From: Lantana camara
Taxonomy: Eukaryota; Streptophyta; Magnoliopsida; Lamiales; Verbenaceae
DNA length: 64,000 nucleotides
Assembly (NCBI GenBank): GCA_037501455.1
Contig: CM074856.1
Coordinates: 15,707,001 to 15,771,000 of the forward strand
Reading direction: 5' to 3'
Both the position numbers and the translations under genes were made by a program. Shown here piece after piece: positions 1 to 12,597 of this stretch (positions are counted from its first letter, which is position 1; each line of letters opens with the position of its first letter). The notes beneath the pieces are model-generated. The model did no database searches. It was not told where the DNA came from and worked only from the letters and a program-made list of their open reading frames with translations.

Positions 1-699
1 ATGATCATGTATTGAATTGATAAAGCAAGCACGTATTGTCACGTTTGGTGTAACGGTTGGAGAATCGCCCCTGCTCGTCGGGGTCACATGTTCATGAAAT
101 GTTTAAGCTAAACGATAAAGTGATTGGTTGTAATCTCGGGCAAAGGCTAAGTTTCTTGAACTATATATTCCTTTTCATTTCCAAAATCTTCACCCGAGGC
201 TACACCTTGCATGTGATGTGTGTTATATATATTTATTGCCCCTCACTCAGTCTTCGGTAGACTGATACTTCACTTTTCAGGTACTTGAGAGTGCGGTCGT
301 GCTAGGCGGGAGTCCTGTCAGGTCTTGCATATCACGGGTCTAGCATTGTACCGTTCTTGTATATATTTTGTTACCTATCATGTTATGATCATTATTGTCA
401 CGTTTTGGGGATACCTGATCATGTATATTATTAAGAGATGATAAAGTATTGATAGTTAAGTGGGTATTTATACGTATCTATTCGGTAAATATGGTACCTA
501 TACGTATGAATGATTTTATTGCTTCCGCTTTCATTATCATGTTTGCTCTGGTTTTGTTGGGGAGAGTGTCCCGCCTAGCTCGTCATTTTTATTGTCACCC
601 GTTCGCTATAGTTTTGGTTTATGTATGGACTCTCCATTTCATACGTGGATCGAGGCTATAGTGCGGGGGATGTGGTGCCCTGGGGATTAGGGTGCTACA
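1..699 (+). repeat. Left LTR of the gypsy element, partial
   Basis: Position 1 aligns with 7468 in the right LTR and the match runs to 699, ending GCTACA as the right LTR does at 8167. The first about 1.97 kb of this LTR lies outside the window. Small ORFs here, such as 449-661, are repeated in the right LTR and are not genes. Confidence 0.95.
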
Positions 700-707
700 T
701 CTACAGG

Positions 708-720
708 TGGTATCAGAGCC
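708..720 (+). other. Primer binding site, initiator tRNA-Met
   Basis: TGGTATCAGAGCC begins 8 bp after the left LTR. It matches the usual plant LTR-retrotransposon primer site complementary to the 3' end of tRNA-Met. The stretch from here to 952 is an untranslated leader with no other feature seen. Confidence 0.9.
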
Positions 721-952
721 CGGTTGCAAAACCGAGGTTCTCGAGTCGTGTCAAGTCAGTCTAGGTCGCACGGCATAGGATTATATAATATTTGAGAGTC
801 TGCATTTCACTGAATTACTTGATTACTTGAATTTTTGCCTTACTTGAGCTATTTGATTCTTCCTGAATGTGTGTTTATTAACATTGTTGAATTATATGCA
901 CACATTTGCATTTATTAATCAAGCCACGCATGTGTAGTGATCTGATTTCAGG

Positions 953-3900
953 ATGGAGCACGACAGACACTCCAGTGACCGAGCCTCGAGACATAGGCAA
1001 CATCATCATCGCCGACATCATCGTCGGGAGAGGTCACCACGTCCACCACCTGCCCAGGCACAGCCCCAGGATTTCATGAACGCGGTAGTGGGGATAATTG
1101 ATCAGAGGCTACAGGACAGGGTTCCTCCATCACCGCCAGCACCGGTAGCACCTCAGGAGAACCCCATTTCTGCCATATTGCGAGAATTTCAGAACCAGCG
1201 TCCCCCGAAGTTCTACAAGGGCGACGATATTCAGGTAGAGATGTGGCTGAAGGAGATCGAGAGGATCTGGCAGCTTATCCCTTGTGACACTCAGGAGAAG
1301 GCTCGTTGTACACTTACTCTTATCCAGGGCGAGGCCTATTCGTGGTGGGAGAGCACACAAATTGTCTTAGAGGCCACGGGTGCTGCTATTACTTGGGAGG
1401 TCTTCGTGCGGGAGTTTAAGAACAAGTATATTCCTCCAGCTTCCCGTACTCGCAGGTTGAGGGAGTTCACCGAGCTGAAACAGGGAGGAAGGTCCGTGGG
1501 GCAGTATATAGCTGAGTTCGAGAGACTTTCTCGCTATGCACCCAACATAGCGAATGATGATTTTCATAAGGCGATGCAGTTCGTCCAGGGACTCAGGCCA
1601 GACATCCAGGATGCACTGAAGGCAGCCAATACCAGCACTTGGGCTAAAGCTACCGCAAAGGCCCTTAAGGTTGAGGATTCCGATGTTGCTAAGAAAGCCA
1701 CTCAGCGGACTGGACAGGCTTTGGGCTCGAGAGCAGGTCAGGGATCGAGCTTGGGAAAGAGGCCGATGATTTACTCTGCACCTCCAGCTCAGAGGGATTC
1801 CGGGAAGAAGCTTAAGGGTGCAGGACCGTTACAGAGGGGTCCGAGAGTTCCAGCGCCACCACAGCCACCTCAGAGACCGGGCTGCAGATTCTGTGGACTT
1901 CCTACTCACACCTATGATAATTGCAGACGCCGGTTGAGTTTATGTTTGATCTGCGGGAGCGACGAGCACATGGTTGATGGTTGTCCGGATCGTCAGGATC
2001 CGCCACCTGCAGGACCGAGGCCACTTGTGAGGGCTAGAGCTTATGCACTCGCTGGAGAGGAGCAGGATGCGAAGATAGATCCCGCTGCGGTAGTTGAAGG
2101 TATTATTTGCATCCATGGCACGAACATCCATACATTATTTGATCCAGGAGCTACACACTCCTTTCTTGCGCACTCTATTGCTATTACTTTGTCTTTGCCT
2201 GCTATGTGTACTTCTGTGCGCTATCTAGTTAGTACTCCTTTCGGTAGTAGGCGAGAGACGGATCAGGGTTACAGGGATGTTCCAGTGGTGATTGAAGGCC
2301 GGGAGTTTCTGACAGATTTCATTGTTATGCCGATGGAGAGATACGGGGCTATATTGGGGATGGAATGGTTATACCGGCATTGTGCTACAGTTGATTGTCG
2401 GGCTAAGAAGGTTCAGTTGGGTTCAGAGGTTATCACGGGCTGTACTTCGAAGACCGTACCTCTACTTTCTTTTTCAGAAGCTCAGAAATTAGTCAGAGAC
2501 GGGGCTACAGAGTTCATCGCTTACATTCTGAACAAGCCCAAGGATCAGGTGAAATTAGAGGACACCGAAGTGGTAAAGGAGTTTCCCGAGGTATTTCCAG
2601 AAAAGTTGGATTCTTTGCCTCCTGAGCGAGAAATCGAATTTGTGGTCGATCTTTTCCCGAATGCTGAGCCGTATTCAAAGACTCCATACCGGATGGCTCC
2701 AGCGGAATTAAAAGAATTAAAAGTTCAGCTGGAAGCATTGTTGGAAGTTGGGTACATTCGTCCGAGCACTTCACCTTGGGGAGCACCAGTTTTATTTGTA
2801 AAGAAAAAGGACGGAACTTTAAGAATGTGCATCGACTATAGGGAGTTGAACCGGATGACTATTAAGAACAAGTATCCCCTCCCACATATCGAGGAGTTAT
2901 TCGATATACTTCAGGGTTCCAAAGTTTATTCAAAATTGGATTTAAGACAGGGATACTATCAGCTACGAATCCGAGCAGAGGATATTCCTAAGACAGGATT
3001 CAATACTCGGTACGGGCACTACGAGTTCGTGGTTATGCCATTTGGATCAACTAATGCCCCTGCAGCTTTCATGGATATGATGCACCGGATTTTCAGGCCT
3101 TTTCTCGACAAGTTTGTGGTGATTTTTATTGATGATATTCTGGTTTTCTCAAAATCAGCCGAGGAGCACGCGAGATATCTCAGGCTCGTTCTTCAGACCT
3201 TAAAGGAGCATCAATTGTTTGCTAAGTTTAGCAAGTGTGAATTTTGGATCGATCGGGTTTCTTTCTTGGGACATGTGATTTCAGGGAAAGGGCCGGAAGT
3301 CGATCCCTCGAAAATCGAAGCCGTGCTCAAGTGGGAGAAACCAAAGAACGCCTCGAAAATTAGAAGCTCCTTGGGATTGGCCGGCTATTACAGAAGGTTC
3401 GTTCATGATTTTTCCAAGATTGCTGCACCGTTAACCCGATTAACAAAGAAGGATGTTAAGTTTGTCTGGGACGAGAAGTGTGATCAAAGTTTTAACTTTT
3501 TGAAAGAAAAGTTAGTCTCAGCTCCGGTGTTAACTTTACCCGAGGGTTCAGAGGAGTATGCAGTGTACACAGATGCTTCTAAAGAAGGCTTAGGTTGTGT
3601 TCTGACTCAGAAAGGAAAAGTGATCGCTTATGCTTCTCGGAAGCTAAAGGAATATGAAAGGAATTATCCAACACACGACCTAGAGCTTGCAGCCGTGATC
3701 TTTGCTCTCGGGAAATGGAGACATTATCTTTACGGGACTTCCTTTGAGATTTTTACCGACCACAAGAGCCTCCAGTATTTGTTCACACAGAAAGAGTTGA
3801 ACATGAGGCAACGGCGATGGATGGAAAAGTTAGAGGATTATGATTGTACAATTAAATACCATCCCGGGAAAGCAAATGTGGTCGCCGATGCACTTAGCAG

Positions 3901-5462
3901 GAAGGCGAGTGTATCGAGTTTGGAAATAAAGGAAAGTGAGGAAGTTGCCCCGATTGTGTTAAAGGCTCGGGTTTCTAATATCACGATTCAACCGGAATTA
4001 AAGAATCAGTTATTTGAGGCTCAGAATAAGGATCCGAAAATGCAGAAGCTTGTAAGTAAGGCTAAGGGTGACCCGGAGAGTCCGTTTGGGTTTGATGAGA
4101 CCGGGTTGCTTCGGTTTAAAAATAGAGTAGTAGTACCTGAAGAATTGAGACGGGTCCTACTTGAAGAAGCTCACAAGTCAACCTACTCGATCCACCCGGG
4201 AGGAAATAAAATGTATAAGGATTTGAAACAATATTATTGGTGGAACAGGATGAAAAGAGACGTGGCAGAATATGTGAAACATTGTCTGACTTGTCAGAAA
4301 GTGAAAGCTGAGCACCAAAAGCCCGTGGGACTTCTACAACCGTTACCTATTCCCGAATGGAAGTGGGAACAAGTAACGATGGACTTTGTTTCCGGATTAC
4401 CAAAGGTTAAAGGCGGGTTTGATGGAATTTGGGTAATCGTGGATAGATTTACAAAATCTGCTCACTTTCTACCGGTCCGGATGTCCTATAAGATTCCAAA
4501 GTTGGCTGAAATCTATAACAAAGAAATTATTCAACTTCATGGTATTCCGGTGAGCATAGTTTCAGACCGAGACCCGAGATTTACTTCTAAGTTGTGGCAG
4601 GAGTTACAGGCCGTGTTGGGGACGAAACTTAAGTTCAGTACGACATTTCACCCTCAAACAGACGGTCAATCTGAAAGGTTAATCAGATATTTGGAAGATC
4701 TTCTTCGGGTTTGCGCGATGGATTTTCAGAACTCGTGGGCAGAACAGCTTCCTCTAATCGAGTTTGCTTATAACAATAGCTTTCAGGCTTCGATCAGGAT
4801 GGCTCCTTATGAACTTCTTTATGGAAGAAAGTGCCAATCTCCATTGTTCTTTGACTTGGAAGAATGGAAATGGTCAAAACAGGAAGGGGTAAAGAAAGGT
4901 GAGAGATTCGAAAGGCCTTCCAAAGTTGTTCAGGCTATGATTGAGAAAGTACAAATGATTCAACAACGGATGAAAGCCGCGCAAGATAGACAAAAGAGCT
5001 ATGCTGATAAGCGCCGAAGAGATCTAGAATTCGAAGTTGGTGACCGGGTTTTCTTTGAAGGTGTCACCAAGGAAAGGTTTCACCCGGATCGGGAAAGGAG
5101 GAAAACTTAATCCTCGCTACTTAGGTCCGTTCGAGATTCTTGAAAGAATAGGCTAGGTAGCCTATCGATTGGACCTACCACCGAGTCTTACGGGGATTCA
5201 CAACGTGTTTCATGTTTCACAATTAAGGAAATATTACCCCGATGAGACCACGATTCTCCCCGTGGAAGAAGTTGAGCTGGAACCAAATTTGACATTTGTC
5301 CAGAGGCCGGTTAGAATCTTGGATCAGAAATTTCAGGAATTGAGAAACCGGAGAATTCCCATGGTTAAAGTGTTGTGGAGAAGCGACAAAACTGAGGAAG
5401 CTACGTGGGAAACGGAAGATAAAACGAAACGGTTCCACCCGGAGTTGTTCACACATGACTAG
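953..5462 (+). pseudogene. gypsy gag-pol polyprotein with late frameshift and stop
   Basis: The first frame encodes 1385 residues. In order it has a His/Arg-rich N-terminus, a retrotransposon gag domain (about 70-230), two CCHC zinc knuckles (about 310-345), an aspartic protease, reverse transcriptase with FIDD (about 724-727), RNase H (TDAS near 871), and an integrase with an HHCC finger and a D-D-E core (SDRDPRF near 1203, TDGQSE near 1237). The protease site reads D-P-G instead of D-S/T-G. The frame is lost by an apparent extra T at 5054-5056, and a TAG follows in the restored frame at 5154-5156. The C-terminal segment, including a chromodomain-like stretch with EEATWETE, continues open at 5169-5462. 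The copy is therefore nearly intact but probably unable to make full-length product. Confidence 0.93.
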
Positions 5463-5486
5463 AGAATCTGGGGACCAGATTCTTCT

Positions 5487-5500
5487 AAGGGGGGGAGAGT
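5487..5500 (+). other. Polypurine tract
   Basis: The G-rich purine run AAGGGGGGGAGAG with one final T lies directly before the right LTR. This is the expected plus-strand primer of an LTR retrotransposon. Confidence 0.85.
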
Positions 5501-8167
5501 TGTAACGCCCCGGTTCCGGATGAACAGGTAAGCATGCCACGTATGCGTTTTGAGCGTAGGATTTATTTATTATTCTTTAATTTCATAATATTTTCTTACG
5601 TGGCATTCATATTTTTTATAAATTTCATGAAACATCCTTTATGTGAATTATTTGATTTTATATCATTGAAAATATTATTTCACGACATGGAAAATATTTA
5701 TTGCATGGAACAATTACCGAAAGTGTTTTAAATTACAAAATTGTCCCTAGTTGAATATTTCTTTAAACTCTAGGGACTTAATTGCATGACCTTTCGAGGA
5801 CATAATTGATCACTTTTCAAAATCCACATATACCTTATTGCATAATTTAAGCAATTAAAGGAGTAAATTATAAATATTGGCATTTCACATATTTCAAAAA
5901 GGGATGAATCGTTATTGATCTCCAAGCTTCCATGAATCCATTTTATCCAAATATTTCCCAACAATTTGCTTCCTTTCACTCTCGGTTCTTCAAGGGAAAA
6001 GGGAAGAAGTGAATTTTCATTCAATCATCAAGATTTCAAGAAGTATTTCAAGGAAATTAGGGAGATCATCATCATCATCATTTACCTTCTTCATTTCTTA
6101 GTTTTCAAGGTTGGTTTGCATGGAAGTGATGATTCTTGCTCATATTTGACATGCTTAGGGTTTGAGAATTATATGCTAGATGAATGAATTAGAATTAGAA
6201 GCATGATTATGTGATCATTTCATGAATTATGGCATGATTTATAGCTTGAATTCTTGGATATTTGGCTTGAATGATCAAGTTTGATCATAAGCTTGAAACT
6301 TGGATTTCTTGATGATATATGGTGTTTTAAGTGTTTAAGTGTTAGTTTATCATCTTATGAACCTATATGCATGTATATTCCCAGAAAACTTTGGCTTTAA
6401 TGATAAAAAAAATGGATTTTGGGTGGTTTTGTTTGCATTCCCGTAGCCATCCCCTGTTTTTGCTCTGCTTCTGTAAGTTGCAGAAACAGGGAACGGCCGT
6501 TCCCAGCCTCAAGGCATTGTGGGAACGGGCGTTCCCCTCTTTTAAACTAAAACAAGGCGGCCGAGCGTGGGAACGGCCGTTCCCATTTTGGCCTTGGTGC
6601 CGAAAGGGCCGTTCCCAGCTAAGGCGTTTTTGAAAAAGAAATCGTTGCTGCGCTTTTGGGGATTACGGGAACGACCGTTCCCATTTTTCAAAGGGAACCG
6701 GAACGGTCGTTCCCACCTGACTTGCAGAACAAAATTCACTGCATAAAATTACGAAAATGACCCCTCGATCCGACGACTTCTATGACCCCGAATTGCTATA
6801 ATATGTGCTAATATGAAGTGAAACAACATGTTATCATGCCACATTGCATTTTCATCGTCATCTCGATACATTTCCGCCGTTCGTCATATTTGGTCCATTC
6901 TAGGTCTTGTCTCATGTATACACGTCGTGTTTGCACAGGTCACGAGGGCTTGGACGAGGAGCAGGCTCAGTAGAGTATATCCTTGTCATATTTTGTAAGA
7001 AAAGGTGAGGTTTTAGGTTATGTTTATAGAACCCTACCACCCTTATGTGCTATTTTCGGCCAAAACCTATTATAATTATAAACGTTTTCAAAGTTATAAA
7101 CATTTCAAGCAAGAAAGTATTGATTGTCATGATTTCAAGCAAGTTTGGCGAGTACATGATTGCACGTGGGCCAGAGGGTAATTCTTGAGCCAACCGGGAA
7201 AGCAAGGGCTGACGGGTAACTCCTAAATTATCCTCACATTGTTGGGATCACCCCCGAAGCCACTAGGAGATTAGTGGTGGAAGGAGTTCCGTGTCTAGAG
7301 GGTCATGTCCTCTACACACACCATGTCGTGGATAGTCGAGCCTTGCAAACTCGCTATCAACCGGAGGAAGAAGGAGACTGGGGATTAATCCGGCATGTCT
7401 GGTTATCCTCGGGTTATCGCATGATTTCAAGCATGAAATTATCTATTTGAGCACTAAATGGAATTGCATGATCATGTATTGAATTGATAAAGCAAGCACG
7501 TATTGTCACGTTTGGTGTAAAGGTTGGAGAATCGCCCCTGTTCGCCGGGGTCACATGTTCATGAAATGTTTAAGCTAAAACGATAAAGTGATTGGTTGTA
7601 ATCTCGGGCAAAGGCTAAGTTTCTTGAACTATATATTCCTTTTCATTTTCAAAATCTTCACCCGAGGCTACACCTTGCATGTGATGTGTGTTATATATAT
7701 TTATTGCCCCTCACTCAGTCTTCGGTAGACTGATACTTCACTTTTCAGGTACTTGAGAGCGCGGTCGTGCTAGGCGGGAGTCCTGTCAGGTCTTGCATAT
7801 CACGGGTCTAGCATTGTACCGTTCTTGTATATATTTTGTTACCTATCATGTTATGATCATTATTGTCACGTTTTGGGGATACCTGATCATGTATATTATT
7901 AAGAGATGATAAAGTATTGATAGTTAAGTGGGTATTTATACGTATCTATTCAGTAAATATGGTACCTATACGTATGAATGATTTTATTGCTTCCGCTTTC
8001 ATTATCATGTTTGCTCTGGTTTTGTTGGGGAGAGTGTCCCGCCTAGCTCGTCATTTTTATTGTCAGCCGTTCGCTATAGTTTTGGTTTATGTATGGACTC
8101 TCCATTTCATACGTGGATCGAGGCTATAGTGCGGGGGATGTGGTGTCCTGGGGATTAGGGTGCTACA
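5501..8167 (+). repeat. Right LTR of the gypsy element, 2667 bp
   Basis: It begins TGTAACGCCC and ends GCTACA. It contains a GC-rich palindrome array at 6489-6714 and a TC-rich end shared with the solo LTR at 11779-15001. No real gene was seen; the longest open frames are short and non-conserved. Confidence 0.95.
6489..6714. repeat. Array of 16-bp palindromes GGGAACGGCCGTTCCC
   Basis: Perfect copies lie at 6489-6504 and 6569-6584. Near-perfect copies lie at 6521-6536 (one change), 6667-6682 and 6699-6714, and a shortened copy at 6605-6616. The spacers between copies are unlike one another, so this is not a simple tandem repeat. Each unit is its own reverse complement. Confidence 0.9.
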
Positions 8168-8613
8168 CGATCGGCATTGGAGTGGTGGCCCGTGACTCGA
8201 CCGACAGATGTGTGGGTTGGGGTCCAATGTTGGTAAGCATACTATAGACCCGTTAGTAGCTGAGGCTCGAGTTGCACTGTCGGCGGCTCGCTTGGGACTT
8301 GATTTCGGTTGGTAAAAGGTGATCATCGAGGGAGACTGTCTGAATGTTATTAAAGCTCTTCTTGATGATGGTGAGAATCTCTCGGACATTGGGAACGTTA
8401 TTGCTGATATCAAGCTCACTTGTGCTTGCTTCATGGATGTCCGCTTTTCTTTCACTAAACCTGGCGCCAATGTCATGGCCCACGGACTTGCTCATAATGC
8501 GTTTTCGGTTTGCGTTGGTTCTTCCGATTTTCCTTTGTTTGTTTCTAGTTTAATCGAGTCAGAGTCGTTGTAGTGTGGCCGTTGTGGCCGATCATCAAAA
8601 AAAAAAAAAAAAA
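8168..8613 (+). pseudogene. LINE-like RNase H (RVT_3) tail with poly-A
   Basis: Translation gives the second half of a plant RNase H-like domain of the RVT_3 type, including IGVVARDS, PLVAEARVAL and an EGDCLNVI segment. It is broken by a frameshift near 8240 and an in-frame TAA near 8312. The 3' end is a run of 17 A at 8597-8613, as in a retroposed LINE copy. The 5' part is separated from it by the gypsy insertion and lies outside the window. A retroposed host RNase H-like gene is the alternative. Confidence 0.7.
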
Positions 8614-11017
8614 GATATACAATTCTCATAGAAAATTAAAGGGAATTTTCAAACTCTTAAAATTAATCAAACTCAATAGAAATCAACATATACAATTCAG
8701 GTAGGAAACTAAAGGGTGTTTAAAACTCTAAAAATAAATAATTATGAGATAACAACATATTTTCACAACTTTGCTTACTTTAAAATTTAGAAACACTCTA
8801 AGGCATGCTTTTAAATTTTTCTCTAATTAATTAGAATTTTATTTAAACAATAATATTCTCGGGGAATTCCCGAAAACTCCCCAAATGATAAGTCCAATTC
8901 CTCTTAGCTCCCCATTTTCAAAAATGATGTATCTGTATCCCAGAATCGTGTATCTAAATCCCCAAATGATGTATTTAAAAATGGGGTGTATCTGTATCCC
9001 AGAATCGAGTATCTGTATCCCAGAATCGCGTATCTAAATCCAAGAATCGCGTATTTAAAACCTCAAATGATGTATTTGAAAATGGAGAATAAAAAGAAAC
9101 TTTTCAAACTCATGGGGAGTTTTCAAAGATTGCCCCTATTCCTATTATTCTCATTAAAATACTAATATTTCTGAAATAACATTTTACACGCAATTAAGAC
9201 TCTAGGCTTTATACCTTGGTATTATCTTATCTTTTCTTAATTTCTATGAATTTATTAATTTTGAATTCGTGAAATTATAAGCAATGTTATATAAAAGTAT
9301 AATAATTTAAAACTATTTTTATATTAATGTATTATTTAAATCATATTATACTACTTAAAATGATTTGAACATTTTCAAGGTGAAATTAGTAATTTTATAA
9401 AAATTAAAAGTTATTCTCAAATTTTCTTACAAGCACTCAATCAATTATTTTTGTACTTTTTAATTTTTCTTTTTTTCCAAACCCTCAATATTCTTACTAC
9501 TATAATTTTCTATAACTTTAACTTCCCTATAACTGAAAGAGTTTGCAAACACCCCCCTAAAACTAACTCTAATTCTAGATTATTTTTTCTTAAATTCATT
9601 TACTATTGACAAACGAGGGGTCAATTTCTTTTTACTCCTTTTTATTCTATTTATTTATTTATTACTTTTGGACTAATCAAATCATTGATGATTTCTAATG
9701 AAAAAAATTGTTCTTTTTGTTAAGTTATTATGATCGGAGTGAGACTTTTCTTAGGAAAAATTACACGTTATTTGAGTTTGGTGTAAGATTTGATGGTGGT
9801 AGTGGAATTGTAATGAATTGTGAGTTGGTGAAATATACATATCAAATACGCACAATCAAGAAGAAAATATCTTGTCGTCAAAAAAAAGAGAAGAAAATAT
9901 CTTTAATTATCAGTTCACTGTAATAATATAGCATATATAATGTAAAATTGTAGATGCACAAGCTGAGTACGAAATTTATATCATTTTGTTTTACATCTAA
10001 ATGGGATAAATCTCTTTCAAGTTTCAACAAATAAAAATATGAGAACATTTGTTATTATAAAAATGCTATTACCAACTCTTTTTTTTTTATTATTATTATT
10101 ATTTCTATGCGTAACCTAAATAAGATTATTTTTTTACAATCAAAATTCGAGTAGTGTAGTTTAAATATTCGAATTTATGTTAATTTTATTAGAAGTTTCG
10201 TATTTAAAATTTTGAATACACAACTAATATTGGTAGAAAAGCGTTACGACTTAGACTCAAACACTCAAAAAATTAAAAATTCGCATAAAAACTAAAATTT
10301 ATATTATCATGCATTTATCAAAGTTTATGTTGTATTTTATCGGTTAGTTTTTGTAATAACCAACACATATATTTATTATTTTGCCTTTTTACTAACTTGT
10401 CCCAAACTTGTTTGAAATTACTTCATTAGCTACCAACATCATTTCTCTTTTCTTCTCCATCTTCCCAAAATTTTGGTTCATTAATTTCCCTCTTCTAATT
10501 TGAAAGTTGCGGTTCATGAAAAAGAAAGGAAGAGTTGCAGCCGATCATGTATCATTACTACTTCTTTACCTTCTACACGGCAAATTTCTGCAATTTTTAT
10601 GCAAAAGCTCCACGTATGCTATTGCGCCACCATGTTCATGGCGAAACTCTGCCGGGATGCGGCGTTAGCATGGCGGCATAGCCGTCATAACTCTAGGCCT
10701 CCAGCAATGGAGTTGAGCCCAAAAATGTTTCCAACATCTCAGTTGACTCAAACCTGTAGTTGTAAAATCAAAAAGGGATTGAATACGAGAGATTTAAATT
10801 TCAATCAAATCCAAGATTTTGAAGGAAGAATAAGTCAGATTTAATATGAGAGTTCAAATTCTTAGTGCGGCACTGAAACCATGGGTCTGTTAAAGATCTT
10901 TGCCCTTTTTTGAGTGGATGGCTTTGTAATTTAGAAGGAAGGGTATTTTATCATTTTTCTACCCATTTAAGTGGATTGTCACTTGTGAAGTAGACATGAA
11001 GGCAAAATTAATATAAA
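8614..11017. other. AT-rich intergenic DNA, nothing coding recognised
   Basis: This stretch is AT-rich with homopolymer and TTA runs (about 10081-10106). A frame at 10500-10844 lacks any recognised motif and looks like chance. A degenerate minisatellite sits at 8924-9086. The segment at about 10600-10740 is more GC-rich than its surroundings but matches nothing I know. Confidence 0.6.
8924..9086. repeat. Degenerate minisatellite, about 20-bp unit
   Basis: Repeated variants of the phrases GTATCTGTATCCCAGAATCG, GTATCTAAATCC and AAATGATGTATTT follow each other here, about seven or eight units with substitutions. No gene or transposon end is linked to it. Confidence 0.65.
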
Positions 11018-11047
11018 CTAGTAACCGGGCACACTCGTAGAGTGTGC
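11018..11047 (-). mobile_element. Helitron 3' terminus (minus strand)
   Basis: On the minus strand a perfect hairpin, GCACACTC-TAC-GAGTGTGC (11047-11029), is followed after 7 nt by CTAG (11021-11018) and then a T. Hairpin, CTRR end and insertion before T are the hallmarks of a Helitron 3' end. The body would extend to higher coordinates; I could not find a convincing 5' TC end. No Rep/helicase coding was seen, so it would be non-autonomous or a fragment. Confidence 0.65.
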
Positions 11048-11773
11048 AAATTTACTATTATCTAAATATATTAAAATTAATTTTTATATTAATATATTTT
11101 TTATAATTATATTTAATATAATTATAAAATTATGATAAATAAACAATATAGGATAATGTTATATTAGTTAAGAAAAATTAAAATATGAGGAGAAAAAAAA
11201 TAAAAATTATATAGAAAAAGAAAAGAAAAAAATTTGAAATGAGGTAAGAGAAAAAAGAAGTTCTTAGGAAAAAAGATAAAGAAAAAAGAGAAGTTAATAG
11301 AAAGTTATTGGAGTGATAAAAAAAAATAAAAAGAAAAGAGAAGAGAAAAAGGTAAGAAAACAAAGCGGACAAAAAAAAATAAAAATATAAATATAAAAAG
11401 AATCCAAGAATCCAAGAAACCAAATGATTATTATCTGTCTCTCTAGTTTAATATAATAATATACTTAAAAAACCACTTAAAATGAAAAAGTAAATAATAG
11501 ACTAATTAGTGAACTCATTGTTACTTTCTTATACAACCATCGCTGAAACGACTCTAAAACGTGAACTAAACCTTCTCTTAACCACTTGTAACATGTTTAC
11601 TTTTTAGGATTAAATATGATTAAATTAATAATTCTACTTAAACTTGTGTTTACTAATATTTTTGTAAATTCGAGATTGATGAGAAGATTCGAGATTATAT
11701 TGGATAAAAGATTAATTATTCATCCAACGGGCCCCATGGAATGATCAATCCATCATCACATCTCATTAATCTT
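11048..11773. other. AT- and purine-rich DNA, possible Helitron body
   Basis: A long A/G-rich tract at about 11165-11420 dominates. Its minus-strand frame is a low-complexity Phe/Leu/Ser run and not a believable protein. The stretch may belong to the Helitron whose 3' end is at 11018. Confidence 0.45.
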
Positions 11774-12597
11774 CTATCTGTAACGCCCTAGCGCGAGACG
11801 TCACATCCCCCGCACTATGACCCGACCCGTATATGAAATGGATTTCCACACACGTGCCAAATCATAGCGAACGGGGACATACACACTCGCTAAGCCAGGC
11901 GGGACTAACCTATCACTTAAACCCCAACAGCAACAAGGTAGCAGAACAACGGAAGCAATCGATCATATTCCATATATTGAGCTATATGCTCTAGGTACCA
12001 ACATTTATGTTCAAGGAAGATCAGTAAATCTAATACAAACATGTACGCTCCCAATTCATATACAATATCCAAAATACCATAAAATAAGCATACGAGTGTA
12101 AAGAAAGAAAGGCTAGACACTATGAAAGACTCTCTCAGACTTGTATCCCGCCTAGCATCCCTTCTTGCAAAAAGAACTGAAACAACTCCTGGTTCAGTCT
12201 TAGACAGAGTGGTGGGTATAAAACAGACTTAATATCATAATATAGCAGAATTTAAACACATACATGCAAGCTATAATCCTTATTCGAGGTTTTGGAATAA
12301 TTTTTCCAAGCGGGATGTCAAATACAACGAATAGGATTATAACAATTTGTTTCATTCATTAGGTCCTTTGTGGCCCGGCGAGAGGGCGTGCATTATCTCC
12401 AACCAACACCTCGTGTAATTCATTAATTATTCATTCAGTCATTCGTTCATGCATTTCATTCTTTCGTGCACATTCATTAGATCATTCATATACTCCTTCT
12501 TCCTCCGGTTAGGGAACGGGTTTGCAAGGCCCGAACCCTCATTCATTGGTGCTAGAGGGGTACATGAATCCCCAAAAGCTCGGATCCCCTTCTTTCA

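Larger units (their letters stand above)
1..8167 (+). mobile_element. Ty3/gypsy LTR retrotransposon, chromovirus (Tekay/Del-like)
   Basis: The element has a left LTR cut by the window edge, a tRNA-Met primer site, a gag-pol gene, a polypurine tract and a complete 2.67-kb right LTR. By eye the visible 699 bp of the left LTR differ from the right LTR at about nine positions, so the insertion is fairly young. A C-terminal chromodomain-like segment and very long LTRs point to the Tekay/Del group of chromoviruses; that lineage call is inference. The right LTR ends in CA at 8167 and is followed by CGATC, the expected 5-bp target duplication, whose partner lies outside the window. It landed inside an older LINE-like RNase H sequence. 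Confidence 0.95.

Noticed and set aside
708..720. tRNA genes at TGGTATCAGAGCC sites
   Set aside because: These are 13-bp primer binding sites of LTR elements, without a cloverleaf.
6489..6714. CRISPR-like spaced palindromic repeats
   Set aside because: Spacing is irregular, the setting is a plant LTR and no cas genes exist; it is kept as an LTR feature instead.
10500..10844. 114-codon frame
   Set aside because: No ATG at its start in the sequence, no motif and no splice or promoter context.
11178..11423. Minus-strand Phe/Leu-rich 81-codon frame, possible membrane protein
   Set aside because: It is the complement of an A/G-rich low-complexity tract.
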